DNA of 64,000 nt from Armigeres subalbatus (GCF_024139115.2 NW_026943260.1:1-64000); one strand, 5' to 3'. Positions 44,668-57,695 are shown, counted from the stretch's first letter. Program-made: numbers and translations. The notes: generated by a model not told the origin, from the sequence alone.

Positions 44668-44959
44668 TGACAATTTTTTTCTCATTGGCGCCCTAGTCCC
44701 CAGCTTCGGATGCTCATTTTTGTCATCACAAACAGAATTCGAATAACCAGCTAATATATGCGCTATGAAAAACCAGGCAGTCTAAATGGGTCACTAGAGC
44801 TGCAGTAGAGCCAGCACTTCCTAACTCCCGGAATAAATGAAACAGACAGCTTTCTACTATAAATCACTGCGTGCCAGTGGGGGTCAGTTTGTAGGCACGC
44901 ACGCACGCACGAGCAATTCTGGTTTGTGTCGAAAGCCAGCCACGTACATGGAAGATTTT

Positions 44960-45180
44960 TTCATCGAGCTCGGTCTATGGCTGCTGCTCGTCCATAACCA
45001 CGCAGTCTACGAAGGATTCGTAAATTGCCTTCTACCACACCGATCCACCTTGCTCGCTGCATACATCGCCATATGTTATGTTCGTCACATTGCAAATGAG
45101 TACCATTTTCACCGGGATATTGCTTGATATGTTGATTACATATCTGATTCACCACAGTCGTTTTTTCGGTGGTTCCCCAA
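44960..45180 (-). pseudogene. Decayed RTE C-terminal fragment
   Basis: The minus-strand frame reads MQRARWIGVVEGNLRILRRL and RGYGRAAAIDRA, matching the C-terminal QRARWIDQVEDDLRTLRRL of copy A. The upstream part is recognisable only as NQICNQH. More diverged than copies A-D, so an older or sister subfamily. Confidence 0.7.
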
Positions 45181-47189
45181 AAAATCAAGTTTTGCAACGA
45201 TTTTTAAACACTATTTATTGTAATGACGATATATGAACTTTAATAGATAAACTAATAAATAGAATATGATATGATAAATTACTATTAAAATAGTTTAATC
45301 TAATTCATGTACCTCACATAATCATTATTTTTCTCGTATACTAAGTCTACATTAAAGCTATATGATCACCAGAAACCATCAGTTTTTATGTTATCGAGCC
45401 TCATTGCACAGCAAACCATGAAGTGATGACTGCATCTGCCAATGAATAATTTTGAAGCCATGTCCATCAAACTGATATATGTTCTCATTACGTCACGAAG
45501 AGAATCCACTTTTTGAACACTCATCTTGGCTAATTAAGCAACATGTAGTTAGTCACTAAAGTTTCATTGTTGATTTTCCATTATAGCACTCAAGAATGAG
45601 TATGATCATGGAAACTCATTTGAGTGCTTGGTGCTAATTAAAACACTCATTTCTTTGGTATGGAAAAGTGGGCTGTTTGATCACACACACACAGGAACTG
45701 TAATATCATTTATTATAATCCGGAATTACAAAAAAGTACTTTTAACATATTTTTTCTGTAAATTTTTATCTGCCTAAGAGTACTTGTTCTGGAACCAACA
45801 ACCTCTTAAGAATCATAAACGATCAGTGAACGATAGCGACACCAAAATATAATAATGAGCCCTTGAGAATTGGTCAAGCGAAAGCTTTCAACTTTTGACA
45901 ACCTCTCGCCGTTTTACGCATATGCATCCAAACGTACCTATCATAGTCCATTAGAGCGGCACATCGCCTTCGCCCGTATATCAATAACCACCATCCCGTT
46001 CGGTCATCCTTGCATGCTTCGCTCCACACAGCCGTAAATCTTGCTATAAATTTTCATAAAAATGGGACATAAATTCGTAAAACGTTGAAGTCACAGAGGA
46101 GCGATAACTTTTTGTGCTGAACACATAAAGGAGAATCGAGCTCGAAAAACTCTCGACTCGGACAAAAATGTATGCTTCTCACATTGCAACAGGACCGAAA
46201 GCGTCCGAAGAATTCATTCCCGTTTCCAATGGATGCTTCTGCTCGGAAAGTTACTGAATGAAAATGTGTCTTTTCATACCGAACGAACGAACGCGAGAGT
46301 ACTTACAATACAAAGTCTTGAAACAATTTCAACAATGTGCTTTGCAACGTTTTGCTATATGTAGTCAATGTCATTGAATAGTTTTATGGCAGCAAAAAAT
46401 GTTGCGCATTTAAAAAATACAAATTATTCGGCGACTGGGTTACAAGAGTTGACTAATAAAACTGATATTTTTCTGACACAAACCAAATTGATCGAACATG
46501 TAAGTTTAATTCACATCAATCAATTTTAAGGATATTGTTGCTTTCCTAATTAATATCATAGACGTTTTGTATTTCAATGAAGTATTCAAATAGTTATTTA
46601 TTAAATTCTTGCCAAATTTTATTTTCTATAGTAAAATGAAAATATTACGAAACGTACACTTTTTTTACCATAGCTGCCTCAATTCAGCAAGAACACATAT
46701 TTAGGCAAATTTATTGACCACTTTACAACTCCAGCAGCAGCAGCAACAACGGCGGCAAGTACGGAACGGACAACGGGGCGACCGTCAATAAAATCATAAA
46801 GTAATAAAAGCGCTTAAGCGAAATAAGGATCCTTGCGAGGAATCCCGGTGCGTGTCCTAAGCCCAGCAGCAGGCCATCGTTCGGGGACAGTCACGTCCTC
46901 GCCGTCGTCGGAGAGCGAGGGATAATGGTAGGAGTGCCGGATTTGTCAGAAGTCAATCTTGACGACACGGTTTGAGGCTGGCTACCCCTGGCTTCCAGTT
47001 CCAGGGAAAATTAATTTGAATATTGACAATCTTTTTCTCTTTTTGCTAGGAAAAGGAGGGTCGCATGGGGTGAGTAGCGATTGCAGATAATTTGCTATTA
47101 GAGAAGTAAAGTTGAAGGATCGGAGGATACTAATAAAGGTGCTTATAGATACTAAATGAAATGAAAGGTGAACAGTTCATTAATTGATG
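45181..47189. other. No recognisable gene; short CAG repeat near 46730
   Basis: About 2 kb without family signatures. cagcagcagcagcaacaacgg at about 46733 is a short microsatellite. A unique-looking stretch, 46.7-47.0 kb, is GC-richer. Confidence 0.4.
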
Positions 47190-47480
47190 AAAACTTTTGA
47201 AAGCATTCGCATTAGGTGTGAGCATTTGACACAAACGTTCACTCGTTACATTGACCTGCGAGCCGCTGTCCAACAGTGCACGAGCTAACTGCTTACCACT
47301 GTTCTGATCACGTTCTCGTACAACTACAATGGAAAGAAAAACACTTCAATTCACACTTCCTTGGATGGTTTCAACGCTACGATCCGGCTACTGCTCCTTC
47401 TGCAGCTTCATCTTAAATTTCTTCCACAGTTTCCACTGCAACGTGCATCCTGGCACAGTTAGCCTTTCTCCCAGAAGTGG
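47190..47480 (-). pseudogene. BEL/Pao Gag-protease remnant
   Basis: Minus-strand translation gives VVVRERD, then ARALLDSGSQVNVTSERL, the aspartic protease of BEL/Pao retrotransposons (active-site DSGS). Just upstream a CHFW...G....C stretch resembles a damaged CCHC knuckle. Frameshifts and stops interrupt it. Nothing downstream remains, and the heptamer array abuts its 5' side. Confidence 0.65.
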
Positions 47481-47526
47481 CAGATGAGCTGTTGTCTTTG
47501 GAGCCGATGTTGTTACTACCCCCATT

Positions 47527-48405
47527 TAAAATCCTAAAATTATTCTTTATTCTTTATTCTTTATCCTTTATTCTTTATTCTTTATTCTTTATTCTTTATT
47601 CTTTATTCTTTATTCTTTATTCTTTATTCTTTATTCTTTATTCTTTATTCTTTATTCTTTATTCTTTATTCTTTATTCTTCATTCTTTATTCTTTATTCT
47701 TTGTTCTTTATTCTTTGTTCTTTATTCTTTATTCTTTATTCTTTATTCTTTATTTTTTATTCTTTATTCTTTATTCTTTATTCTTTATTCTTTATTCTTT
47801 ATTCTTTATTCTTTATTCTTTATTCTTTATTCTTTATTCTTTATTCTTTATTCTTTATTCTTTATTCTTTATTCTTTATTCTTTATTCTTTATTCTTTAT
47901 TCTTTATTCTTTATTCTTTATTCTTCATTCTTTATTCTTCATTCTTTATTCTTTATTCTTTATTCTTTATTCTTTATTCTTTATTCTTTATTCTTCATTC
48001 TTCATTCTTCATTCTTTATTCTTTTATTCTTTATTCTTTATTCTTTATTCTTTATTCTTTATTCTTTATTCTTTATTCTTTATTCTTTATTCTTTTATTC
48101 TTTATTCTTTATTCTTTATTCTTTATTCTTTATTCTTTATTCTTTATTCTTTATTCTTTATTCTTTATTCTTTATTCTTTATTCTTTATTCTTTATTCTT
48201 TATTCTTTATTCTTTATTCTTTATTCTTTATTCTTTATTCTTTATTCTTTATTCTTTATTCTTTATTCTTTATTCTTTATTCTTTATTCTTTATTCTTTA
48301 TTCTTTATTCTTTATTCTTTATTCTTTATTCTTTATTCTTTATTCTTTATTCTTTATTCTTTATTCTTTATTCTTTATTCTTTATTCTTTATTCTTTATT
48401 CTTAA
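47527..48405 (+). repeat. (ATTCTTT)n array, about 125 copies
   Basis: Period 7, remarkably uniform, with scattered single-base variants (attcttc, ttgttcttt) and a few one-base slips near 48020 and 48090. Because 7 is prime to 3 and no phase contains a stop, every frame is open; the Phe/Ile/Leu/Tyr/Ser open frames here are not genes. Confidence 0.95.
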
Positions 48406-48419
48406 ACTATTCCTTTTAA

Positions 48420-51190
48420 ATAATTAAAATTTTAAAATTTAAAAATTTAAAAATTTAAAAGATTAAAAATTAAAAAAATTAAAAATTTAAAAATTTAGAA
48501 ATTTGAAAATTAAAAATTTAAAAATTTAAAATATTAAAATTTTAAAAATTTGAAAATTAGAAAATTTAGAGATTTAAACATTTAAAAATTTAAAAATTTG
48601 TTCTTTAAAAATTTAAAAATTTAAAAATTTAAAAATTTAAAAATTTAAAAATTTAAAAATTTAAAAATTTAAAAATTTAAAATTTAAAAATTTAAAATTT
48701 AAAAATTTAAAATTTAAAATTCAAAATTTAAAAACTTAAGAAATTTGAAATTTAAAAATTTAAAATTTTAAGATTTAGAAATTAAAAAATTTAAGAATTT
48801 AAAAATTTAAAGATTTAAAATTTGAAAATTTAAAATTTGAAAATTTGAAAATTTAAAATTTAAAATTTAAAATTTAAAAATTTAAAATTTAAAGATTTAA
48901 AGATTTAATTTAAAATTTAAAAATTTAAAATTTAAAATTTAAAAATTTAAAATTAGAAAATTTCAAAATTTCAAAATTTAAATATTTCAAAAATTCAAAA
49001 ATTCAAAAATTCAAAAATTTAAAATTTAAAAATTTAAAGATTTAAAAATTTAAAAATTCAAAAACTCAAAAATTTAAAAAAACCAAAAATTTAAAATTTT
49101 TAAAATTTAAAATTTTTAAAATTTAAAAATTTAAAATTTAAAATTTAAAAGTTTAAAATTTAAAAGTTTAAAATTTAAAATTTAAAGTTTAAAAATTAAA
49201 AAATTTAAAAATTTTAAAATATAAAATTTAAAAATTTAAAAATTTAAAAATTTAAAAATTTAAAAATTTAAAAATTTTAAGATTTAAAAATTAAAAAATT
49301 TAAAAATTTAAAAATTTAAAAATTTAAAGATTTAAAAATTTGAAAATTTAAAAATTTGAAAATTTGAAAATTTAAAAATTTAAAAATTTAAAAATTTAAA
49401 AATTTAAAAATTTAAAGATTTAAAGATTTAATTTAAAAATTTAAAGATTTAAAAATTTAAAAATTTAAAAATTTAAAAATTTAAAAATTTAAAAATTTAA
49501 AAATTTAAAAATTTAAAAATTAAAAAAATTAAAAATATAAAAATTTAAAGATTTGAAATTTAAAAATTTTAAAATTAAAAAATTTCAAAATTTAAAATTT
49601 AAAAATTTAAAAATTTAAAAATTTAAAAATTTAAAAATTTTAGAATTTAAAAACTTAAAAATTTAAAAGTTTAAAAATTTAAAAGTTTAAAAATTTAAAA
49701 GTTCAAAAATTTAAAAATTTAAAAATTTTAAAATATAAAATTTAAAAATTTAAAAATTTAAAAATTTAAAAATTTAAAAATTTAAAAATTTAAAGATTTA
49801 AAAATTCAAAAATTTTTAAATTTCAAAACTTTAAAACTTCAAAAATTAAAAATTTAAAGATTAAAAAATTTAAAGATTTAAAAAATTAAAAATTTAATAG
49901 TTTAAAAATTTAAAAATTCAGAGATTTAAAGATTGGAAAATTTAAAGATTGAAAAATTAGAAAATTTAAAAATTAGAAAATTTAAAAATTTAAAAATTTG
50001 AAAATTTAAAAATTTAAACATTTAAAAATTTAAAAATTTGTTCTTTAAAAATTTAAAAGTTTAAAAATTTAAAAATTTAAAAATTTAAAAATTTAAAAAT
50101 TTAAAAATTTAAAAATTTAAAAATTTAAAAATTTAAAAATTTAAAAATTTAAAAATTTAAAATTAAAAATTTAAAAATAAAAATTAAAAATTAAAAATTT
50201 TTAAAGTTTAAAAATTTAAAATTTAAAATTTAAAAATTTAAAAATTTAAAGATTTAAAATTTAAAACCTTAAAAATTTAAAAATTTAAAATTTAAAATTT
50301 AAAAATTTAAAAATTTAAAATTTAAAATTTAAAAATTTAAAATTTAAAATTTAAAATTTAAAAATTTTAAAATTTAAAATTTAAAATTTAAAAATTTAAA
50401 ATTTAAAAATTTAAAATTTTAAAATTTATAGTTTAAAATTTAAAAATTTAAACATTTAAAAATCTAAAAATTTGAAAATTTCAAAATTTAAAAATTTAAA
50501 AATTTAAAAATTTAAAATTTAAAATTTAAAAATTTAAAAATTTAAAAATTTAAAAATTTAAAATTTAAAATTTAAAAATTTAAAATTTAAAGATTAAAAA
50601 TTTAAAATTAAAAATTTAAAAATTAAAAAATTTAAAAATTAAAATTTAACATTTGAAATTTAAAATTTAAAATTTAAAATTTAAAAATTTAAAATTTAAA
50701 ATTTAAAATTTAGGAATTTAAAAATTTAAAATTTTAAAAATTTAAAATTTTAAAAATTTTAAAAATTAAAAATTTAAAAATTTAGAAATTTTAAATTTAA
50801 GAGTTTAAAAATTTAAAATTATAACATTTTGACAGCTTGTAAATTTAGAAAGTTGAAAATTTTAAAATTCAAAAATTTTTAAAAAAAAATTTAAAAATTC
50901 AAAAATTTAAAAAGAAATTTAAAAATTTAAAAAATTGAAAATTTAAAAATTTAAAAATTTAAATATTTTGGAATTTTAAAATTTTGAAATTTTGAAATTT
51001 TGAAATTTTGAAATTTTGAAATTTAAAGATTGAAAAATTGAAAAATTTAAAAATTTAAAAATTTAAAAATTTAAAAATTTGATAATTTAAAAATTTCAAA
51101 ATTTCTAAAATTAAAAAAATTAAAAATTTAAAAATCGAAAAATTGAAAAATTGAAAAATTTGAAAATTTACTAAATTTAGAAATCGAAAA
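48420..51190 (+). repeat. A/T-only degenerate array (AAAATTTA-type)
   Basis: About 2.8 kb of aaaatttaaaaattt-like sequence, period 6-9, almost without G or C. Copies of the marker aaaatttgttctttaaaa recur at about 48590 and 50030, suggesting an internal duplication about 1.44 kb apart. Confidence 0.9.
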
Positions 51191-51199
51191 AATTTTATT

Positions 51200-51474
51200 G
51201 GCATTACATCCCCACACTGGGACAGAGCCGCCTCGCAGCTTAGTGTTCATTAAGCACTTCCACAGTTATTTACTGCGAGGTTTCTCAGCCAGGTTACCAT
51301 TTTTGCATTCGTAATATCATGAGGCTAACACGATGATACTTTTATGCCCAGGGAAGTCGAGACAATTTCCAATCCGAAAATTGCCTAGACCGGCACCGGG
51401 AATCGAACCCAGCCACCCTCAGCATGGTCTTGCTTTGTAGCCGCGCGTCTTACCGCACGGCTAAGGAGGGCCCC
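51200..51474 (-). mobile_element. Feilai SINE (tRNA-related)
   Basis: The reverse complement starts ggggccctccttagccgtgc and has the tRNA-like head (A box around gccgtgcggtaagacgcgcg, B box ggttcgattcccg). The body includes gcataaaagtatcatcgtg, and it ends ggggatgtaatgcc with an aat-rich tail. Length and order match Feilai of Aedes aegypti. It has no ORF; it depends on a non-LTR partner for mobility. Confidence 0.88.
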
Positions 51475-52109
51475 AGGAAACTAGAAACACAGGAAACTAG
51501 ATGAGGTCTATAAGACAACCGTGAAAAGATTGTGAAAATCGCTTAGAAGACGTCCGGAAATCTGCTGTTTGAAGTCATGATTCTAATGATTTCTTGATAG
51601 CAGTAGTCATGTTATCCAAGAACATATACTTCCCAGCATGCAATTAGATTCAGGTTTTCCATAACACAAGTTCCATACAAATTGTTACACACTTGCCCAT
51701 TTATTTAATAAAACGGATGAGATAAAATTTGCATGAAAAGTTTAGTCTCAAGATAAATCATCGCACAAATATACAATGCGTCTTCATATGCTTTTATGCT
51801 TATATGCTGCTGAACAGTTTTCAAAATCTCTACCTATCGTTTTCCTTGGGAGGCCCATATTTGTCTGAAAAATACTAATGGGAATATTCAGATATCGTAA
51901 TGATTTAGATTATCGTAATAGCAATCAGGCAAACATGCAAGTGACTTCAACGCCGTGAAAGTGACGATCCCCTTCCTACTTTGTGATCAAATAATCTCGG
52001 AATTCTCCCAATCAAACATCAAACGTCAGTAACCAGTCGTTTTTAGAGGACGTGGACTACAAATGCAACACATGAGCATCGCAAAAAAAAAACTTTTTTT
52101 TTCTTATTT
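51475..52109. other. No recognisable gene
   Basis: Intergenic; nothing identified. Confidence 0.5.
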
Positions 52110-52120
52110 TCTCGTCCAGT
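52110..52120. repeat. TSD of truncated RT element (left)
   Basis: tctcgtccagt, repeated exactly at 52978-52988. Confidence 0.8.
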
Positions 52121-52977
52121 CCAGCTGTTATGGCAGCCTATAACCATGGAGCACCTAAACGACTTCGAATTGGCTGATGACGTTGCACTCCTCGCGCAAC
52201 GGCGCTCTGATATGCAGAGTAAGCTCAACGACCTTGCCGAGCGCTCCTCCTCGGCAGGTTTAGTCATCAACGTCAACAAAACCAAATCGTTGGATATAAA
52301 TACGGTGACTCCTTCCAGTTTCACAGTAGCCGGGCAACCAGTGGAGAATGTTGAAAGCTTTCAATATCTTGGTAGCCAAATGGCGTCAGACGGCGGTACC
52401 AAGATCGACATAGGCGCACGGATCAAGAAAGCAAGGGCTGACTTTGCGAGTTTAAGAAATATCTGGAAAAACAGGCAGATAAGTGAACGCATCAAAATAC
52501 GAATTTTCAACTCTAACGTGAAATCTGTGCTGCTATACGCTAGCGAAACATGGTGTGTATCAGTGGAGAACACTCAACGGCTGCAGGTGTTCATTAACAG
52601 ATGCCTGCGGTATATAATTCGGGCCTGGTGGCCTCACAATTGGATCTCAAACAACGAGCTCCATCGTCGTTGTCACCAGAGGCCGATAGCAACAGAAATT
52701 CAGGATCTGAAGTGGGGCTGGGTCGGCCACACTCTACGTAGGGGCGGAAACGAAATCTGTAAACAACCATTAGACTGGAACCCAGCGGGATATTGCAGCA
52801 GAGGCAGACCCAGAGGCTCATGGCGGCGAAGCCTCAATAAAGACATAAAAGAAGTCGACCGAAATCTAACCTGGCAACAGGTTAAAGCGATAGCCGGGCA
52901 ACGCTCAGGATGGAGTTCTTTCAAGTCGGCCCTTTGCACCACCGGAGGTGTACAGGATCCATAAGTAAGTAAGTATG
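52121..52977 (+). mobile_element. 5'-truncated non-LTR retrotransposon
   Basis: An 857-bp insertion with an exact 11-bp TSD, starting inside the RT and ending with a (taag)n tail (ataagtaagtaagtat). Typical dead-on-arrival product of incomplete reverse transcription. Its RT differs from the copy A family; the RT tail resembles RTE-related or SR2/Proto2-like groups. Confidence 0.85.
52146..52964 (+). pseudogene. Reverse transcriptase C-terminal third, truncated
   Basis: A 272-codon open frame beginning at ELADDVALL, where the catalytic box is LADD in place of FADD. It continues with LVINVNKTKS, FQYLGS, SVLLYASETW, the tail W.GHTLRRG and RGRPRGSWRRS, and ends at the TAA before the taag tail. 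Only the last active-site aspartates are present; the first catalytic aspartate and the endonuclease are gone. The ATG is fortuitous. The frame is undamaged, so the insertion is young. Confidence 0.85.
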
Positions 52978-52988
52978 TCTCGTCCAGT
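52978..52988. repeat. TSD of truncated RT element (right)
   Basis: Second exact tctcgtccagt. Confidence 0.8.
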
Positions 52989-54934
52989 ATCATTATTTGC
53001 TCACTATACGGAAATTCATGAAAAACAGTGTCTAATGATGAAACTAAAATTCAAATGATTGCATATCGTTAACATGTCGGCAATTAATTTCAATAATAAT
53101 AAAAATATGTAATTGCATAATTTGACCAAATTAAATTTATATCTCTCAGTATGAACTCCATAGGAAAACCTTGATCAAAAATTTGCAAACGATTATAAGT
53201 AATTTAATACACACTACGTACAAAGACCACCCACGTTCAGTTACCACCGCATATCTTCGAAGCTTTGCCCAAAGCAATTATTGATTGATATCTGACGTAC
53301 CACCAACCGGGTCATCTGAAACATTGTAAATACGATAGAAGAAGCAGATCCGCACACCGCACACTCACGTAACTCAAACATCCTGCTGACTTATTGCCAA
53401 ATTGAATTGACTGCGAAAGTAACGTCGACCGCCCTGGGGTCAACTTGGGGAATCACAAAAACAATGTATCAAATCTCACACACATCAGCTGCTGCCATTC
53501 GTGCAGTGCAGATTCACCCGTCATCAAAATGTTGTCCCAGGGCGAAAAGTAATCATCCGAATGCCAAATCAACGTCTCTTTCCACTCGCAATGATGAATT
53601 GATTTTGCGTTGATTCCGATCCATCACGGCGGTATCATTTGGATCTATCATTACCCACGCCAGTAGTTTCGCGGTATGCGGTATGCAGTTTCCAGATGTT
53701 ATAATGAATCTCAATATCAAACAATGTTCACAACATATCCTTTAACATTTAGTTTAGAATTGATATTGAAAGTAATAGGTTTGATTGAGCCGTACAGTTG
53801 CATGATTGAAATTTGATGAATTCCACAATATGTATATGCTATTTGTTGGAATCATTTGACGTGCCACATATACGTCAGCTCGCGCTGCACCGATTGCCAC
53901 TTCACACAACATATTGCTCACGGTGCATGAATTCCCAATCGCCATCATTATTCTGGCACCAAAAAGCAATAATGTGTTTGGAATTATATAAAATTACAAA
54001 TTGAGCCCCGCATCGCGATGAGCACCGAATGAATGTTGGGATGAAATATCACAATAATTGGAACCCATCGATTGGAATTAGGAGTCAGACACCTTCCCTT
54101 TTTGAAATTAACCGCCCGAACAACCACTCCAGCTCGGACGAAACGAAAAAACCGCAATAATTCAATTTCGATTCGTTTGCTTTTGTGCGGTTGCCAGGGG
54201 TCGGTCGGTTTTCCAGTTTTGACAAACGGCCATAAAAAGACACTTTGCGCAAACTTCAGGGTGGCCCTCGGGAAGTGGCCTAACCGCTCACCAACCGTCC
54301 GTCTGCCCATTTGGTCGACCAACGCAGCAATTGGTCAACTGGCCACACAATACGAGCTGTCATCGCATAGGCCTGTGGTGGGAAGGTGGGAATGGCCGCT
54401 TTGGTCATTTTTTCCAGGGAACAATTATGTGTTTTCTAAAAAGCCGTCGTCGAATGTTCTCCGATGATCGGTGACTTTCGGAGGCGCTGTTTAGGGGAGG
54501 TGAAAACATAAATTATTGCTAAATGGTTGCCGACGATGAGTTCGAGCTCTAAGTGTGTACCCGCTCGAGCCTTCGCCGATTGTTTGCGATGGAAATTATG
54601 GGGTTCTGAGACCCGGTGGAGCCAAACCGTCTCAAAAAGCTGTAAAATTAGCAATGTTTTTGGGTTTTTACTTTGCTGGCAGCTGATGTCTATTTGGCGA
54701 TGTAATTACACGAGATTACGTATTCCAGATTCGAGATTGAAGTATTAAATAACATGTACTTAATCAGGATCTTTGAATAAAATATGTCAATTTGGCATAC
54801 ATATTAGTATCTTAAGACATCGAATACTGTAAATCCAAAGTACTTTTCAAGCAGATTTTGGGATTTACGTGGTACATATCACCCGCGTGAAACCCGACTT
54901 CGGTGTGATATTGAATAAATATTTGCAACGTATC
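52989..54934. other. No recognisable gene
   Basis: About 1.9 kb, unique-looking, with frames such as 54072-54467 that lack known motifs. Less A/T-biased around 54.1-54.4 kb. No repeat found. Confidence 0.4.
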
Positions 54935-55115
54935 CTTCTGACGAACGCTTGAGAAACTGCTCTTAACAGCAACTTTCTGCCGTCGTCAAGCGATTATGAT
55001 TTGCAGTTTGGATAAACTAGTCTTGACTCATCCTTGTCTTGAATAAAATGGTGATTCTAAAAAGAATAGAATTGTTTTCAACAATGCGCCTTCCCTATCA
55101 ATAACATCAACAAAA
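54935..55115 (+). repeat. Repeat unit N4
   Basis: Resembles the units beside the H2B relic: caagcgattatgatttgca, cttgaataaaatggtgattc, tttcaacaatgcgcctt. A single dispersed copy 30 kb away. Confidence 0.5.
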
Positions 55116-55883
55116 TCAGAGTCTTTTAAGACGATCGAAGCATTGTCCTACCCATGATCATGGTAAGTAAATATCATATTCGCATATTTCGTGTTTTCAC
55201 TGGTGTAGAACTACTGCGTCCACTTAGTTGTACTTTTGTGGTATGCCCCTGTTTACTATTTTATCTTGACGGCTGATCATCATTTGTCAAGTAAGCAGCC
55301 TATGATGCGCCTTTCCCTAGCCCGACAAAATTGAGAAATTATGTTTTTGAAATTTGTTTTTCGAGTGATTTATTTGAAAACAGTTTTAAATTCATCACTT
55401 TTAATTAAAACCCACTACCTACCCACTACCAACCCACTATTTATATATTCACTTGTACAATGCACCACAACTTTGAAACAGTTGCTTAGAGATTCACGTT
55501 TCGCTTTACAGCAACGACATTATGTGCAATTATTTTAATGTCTAGTTCCATTAAAATATCATTCAAATCTTGAGCATTTTTATCTTTCGAGACTCGTAAG
55601 GCGATGGACCACTCACACCCACCTCTGCTGTAAACGACAAGCGTGCTTTCGAAAATGTTTTACAACGGCTAGCTGCAGCATGGCAAGAATCTGTGTCTGA
55701 CGGTGGCAAGTATTTGTGTATAGAGACCATAAATGTGGATATGCCAGAGATGTTTTATAATAAAATTCTAATCTCATTCTGATGTCCGTGTTCTTTCTTA
55801 CTTACAGTACTTAAGTCCGGGAACAAGCGTCCACATCAAATTAACCCGGGATAAAGAGGGAACGGGTCCTCTTTCTTGATCCG
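55116..55883. other. No recognisable gene
   Basis: Intergenic; a second gatgcgcctttccctag near 55305 may be a further N-repeat scrap. Confidence 0.45.
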
Positions 55884-56890
55884 ATGGATTTCCCGGCTCT
55901 CTTTCCAGGAATTCAAGCCACCCTACAGCTGCCGTCGACAAGTTGGAAAATTTCGACCGCCGGAAGAACGAATCAACGTGCACAAGCCCTGAGGTCCACT
56001 TCACCTGAACCTCCTCTGATCTCCAGCAACCAACTCAACCTCGTATGCGGTTGTCCCCCGCTCCTGTACACAGCAGTTGACATCCAACGTATCCTCAATG
56101 AGATGTGTGATAAACTCCAACAATGTTCCACTCGTCTGGAACAATTAGAAATCTTGTGACCTATGGCTACTAACGATCTCCAACTGCTGCTGCGGAACGC
56201 CCGCTCTGTGATGCGGAAAAGTTGCTTTATTTGTTTGTGTAGCTGCTTTATTTGTTCATAAGTCAGAATATTGACATTCTTGTAGTCACCGAAACATATC
56301 TGAAACCTGGTACTAATTTCAACCTACCACGGTACATCGTCGTCAGACTGGATCGCACGCACTCGAGCGGGGGTAGCGTGTTGATTGCGGTAAGAAGCAC
56401 ATTGAAGTTCACCATTCAACCACATTATCAAACAACTGTCATCGAAGCATTGGGGATCGAAGTGACTACGGAATCTGGTGAATACCTGATCATTGTTGCC
56501 TATTGCCCGCGGTGATGTACCATCAGCAACGGAGCCAGCAGAGACTTCAATAATGATCTAGCAAAATTTACTTGAACCATGAAGAAATTCATCGTTGCAT
56601 GTGACCTGAATGCCCGTCATGAAGCCTGGAATAACCACCGGCGAAACGAATATGGCAAGTTGCTGTTCTAAGACAGTCAACTAGGAACTACACCGTCAAT
56701 GTACAACTAAATCCAACTTTTATCTCGTCAGCCGGCGTTCTGTCAACATTGTAAGTGTTTTTGACAAATGCTGATCAACATGTGCAAGCACCTATTAACA
56801 TTTCCGAATTGAGTTCGGATCACTACCCAGTGTAACTGCAGACAACGAAAGGACAACCATAATGTCAATTGGGTTGAGTTCCAGGGCCCT
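55884..56890 (+). pseudogene. Jockey-clade retrotransposon remnant (ORF1 end and endonuclease)
   Basis: 55884-56160 ends in a short helix-like stretch (ILNEMCDKLQQCSTRLEQLE), as at the end of Jockey-type ORF1. Then LLRNARSV begins an APE endonuclease. 56252-56515 gives DILVVTETYLKPGT (catalytic Glu), RLDRTHSSGGSV and EALGIEV; 56578 on gives CDLNARHEAWNNH; the SSDHYPV end is near 56810. All belong to the Jockey clade. Stops and frameshifts throughout and no RT: an inactive 5' fragment. Confidence 0.75.
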
Positions 56891-57695
56891 TTGGCAAGCG
56901 CCGAAGATGTCTACTGGCGTTGATGAATCTCCAAAACTACATCGTAGCTGCTGAAAGCCACTGCGTCCGACAAGTTTCGACAACTGTAAGTAACCCCATA
57001 CAAATTGATCGCGTGACAAAAAATCTGCCCAAGCAGCACAACTTGTTTCACTACTAAACAATTCACTGTGTTGCAACTATTCGAAAAGAAACAATCTTTG
57101 CGTATGTGCATCAAATATAACTCTCTTGCAATCTAACAAGCGCAAGGGGTGGAGCCTACGGAAACATCCCTCGATTGCAGTAAAATTGCAATAATATGGC
57201 AAAAAACTGCAGCGGAAAAAAATAAAAATATAAAACTGCATTCGATTTATGGATCTTGTGATTGATAGTCCTTCACTCTACCACAGCACCATTCAACACT
57301 TCGAAGAGACTGCATGTTGACTCACAATAAAATCCATACGATTATGAAGTTTTGTACTCGGGTTTCCTGTTATTTGATTGCACCATCACAGTTGTGAGTT
57401 GTGAAAACGTTGAACGATGCTAAATTAAACATGAAGATACATTCAACTAATCCGCAACTTAATTTAAACAAACAATTAAATTTTTAAAGACGCATTGAAG
57501 TTACATGGTAAAAAATATGCAACCTAATGATTTTTTTTTTCGTGTTTGCAACATGCAATGCAGTATTCTTTGTTTGTTTGCTTCCAAATGTCAAACACGA
57601 ACTGCATTGCAATTTTAATTAAATGAAAATTCGAACGTTTTTGACATCTTGGTGCAACTTTTTCGTGCTTTGATGTTTCTCCAATGCCTTTAATG
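56891..57695. other. No recognisable gene
   Basis: A/T-rich. Inverted phrases cgtgtttgcaacatgcaatg and tcaaacacgaactgcattgc near 57540-57610 suggest a decayed hairpin element. Confidence 0.4.

Noticed and set aside
47527..48405. A CRISPR array
   Set aside because: Units are contiguous 7-mers with no spacers, in animal DNA.
47477..48427. Three overlapping long frames of repeated FFILYSL
   Set aside because: A stop-free 7-bp repeat is open in all three frames of one strand. It is a satellite, not a membrane protein.
54072..54467. A host protein of 131 residues
   Set aside because: No domain, signal or splice evidence; an antisense frame of similar length overlaps it.
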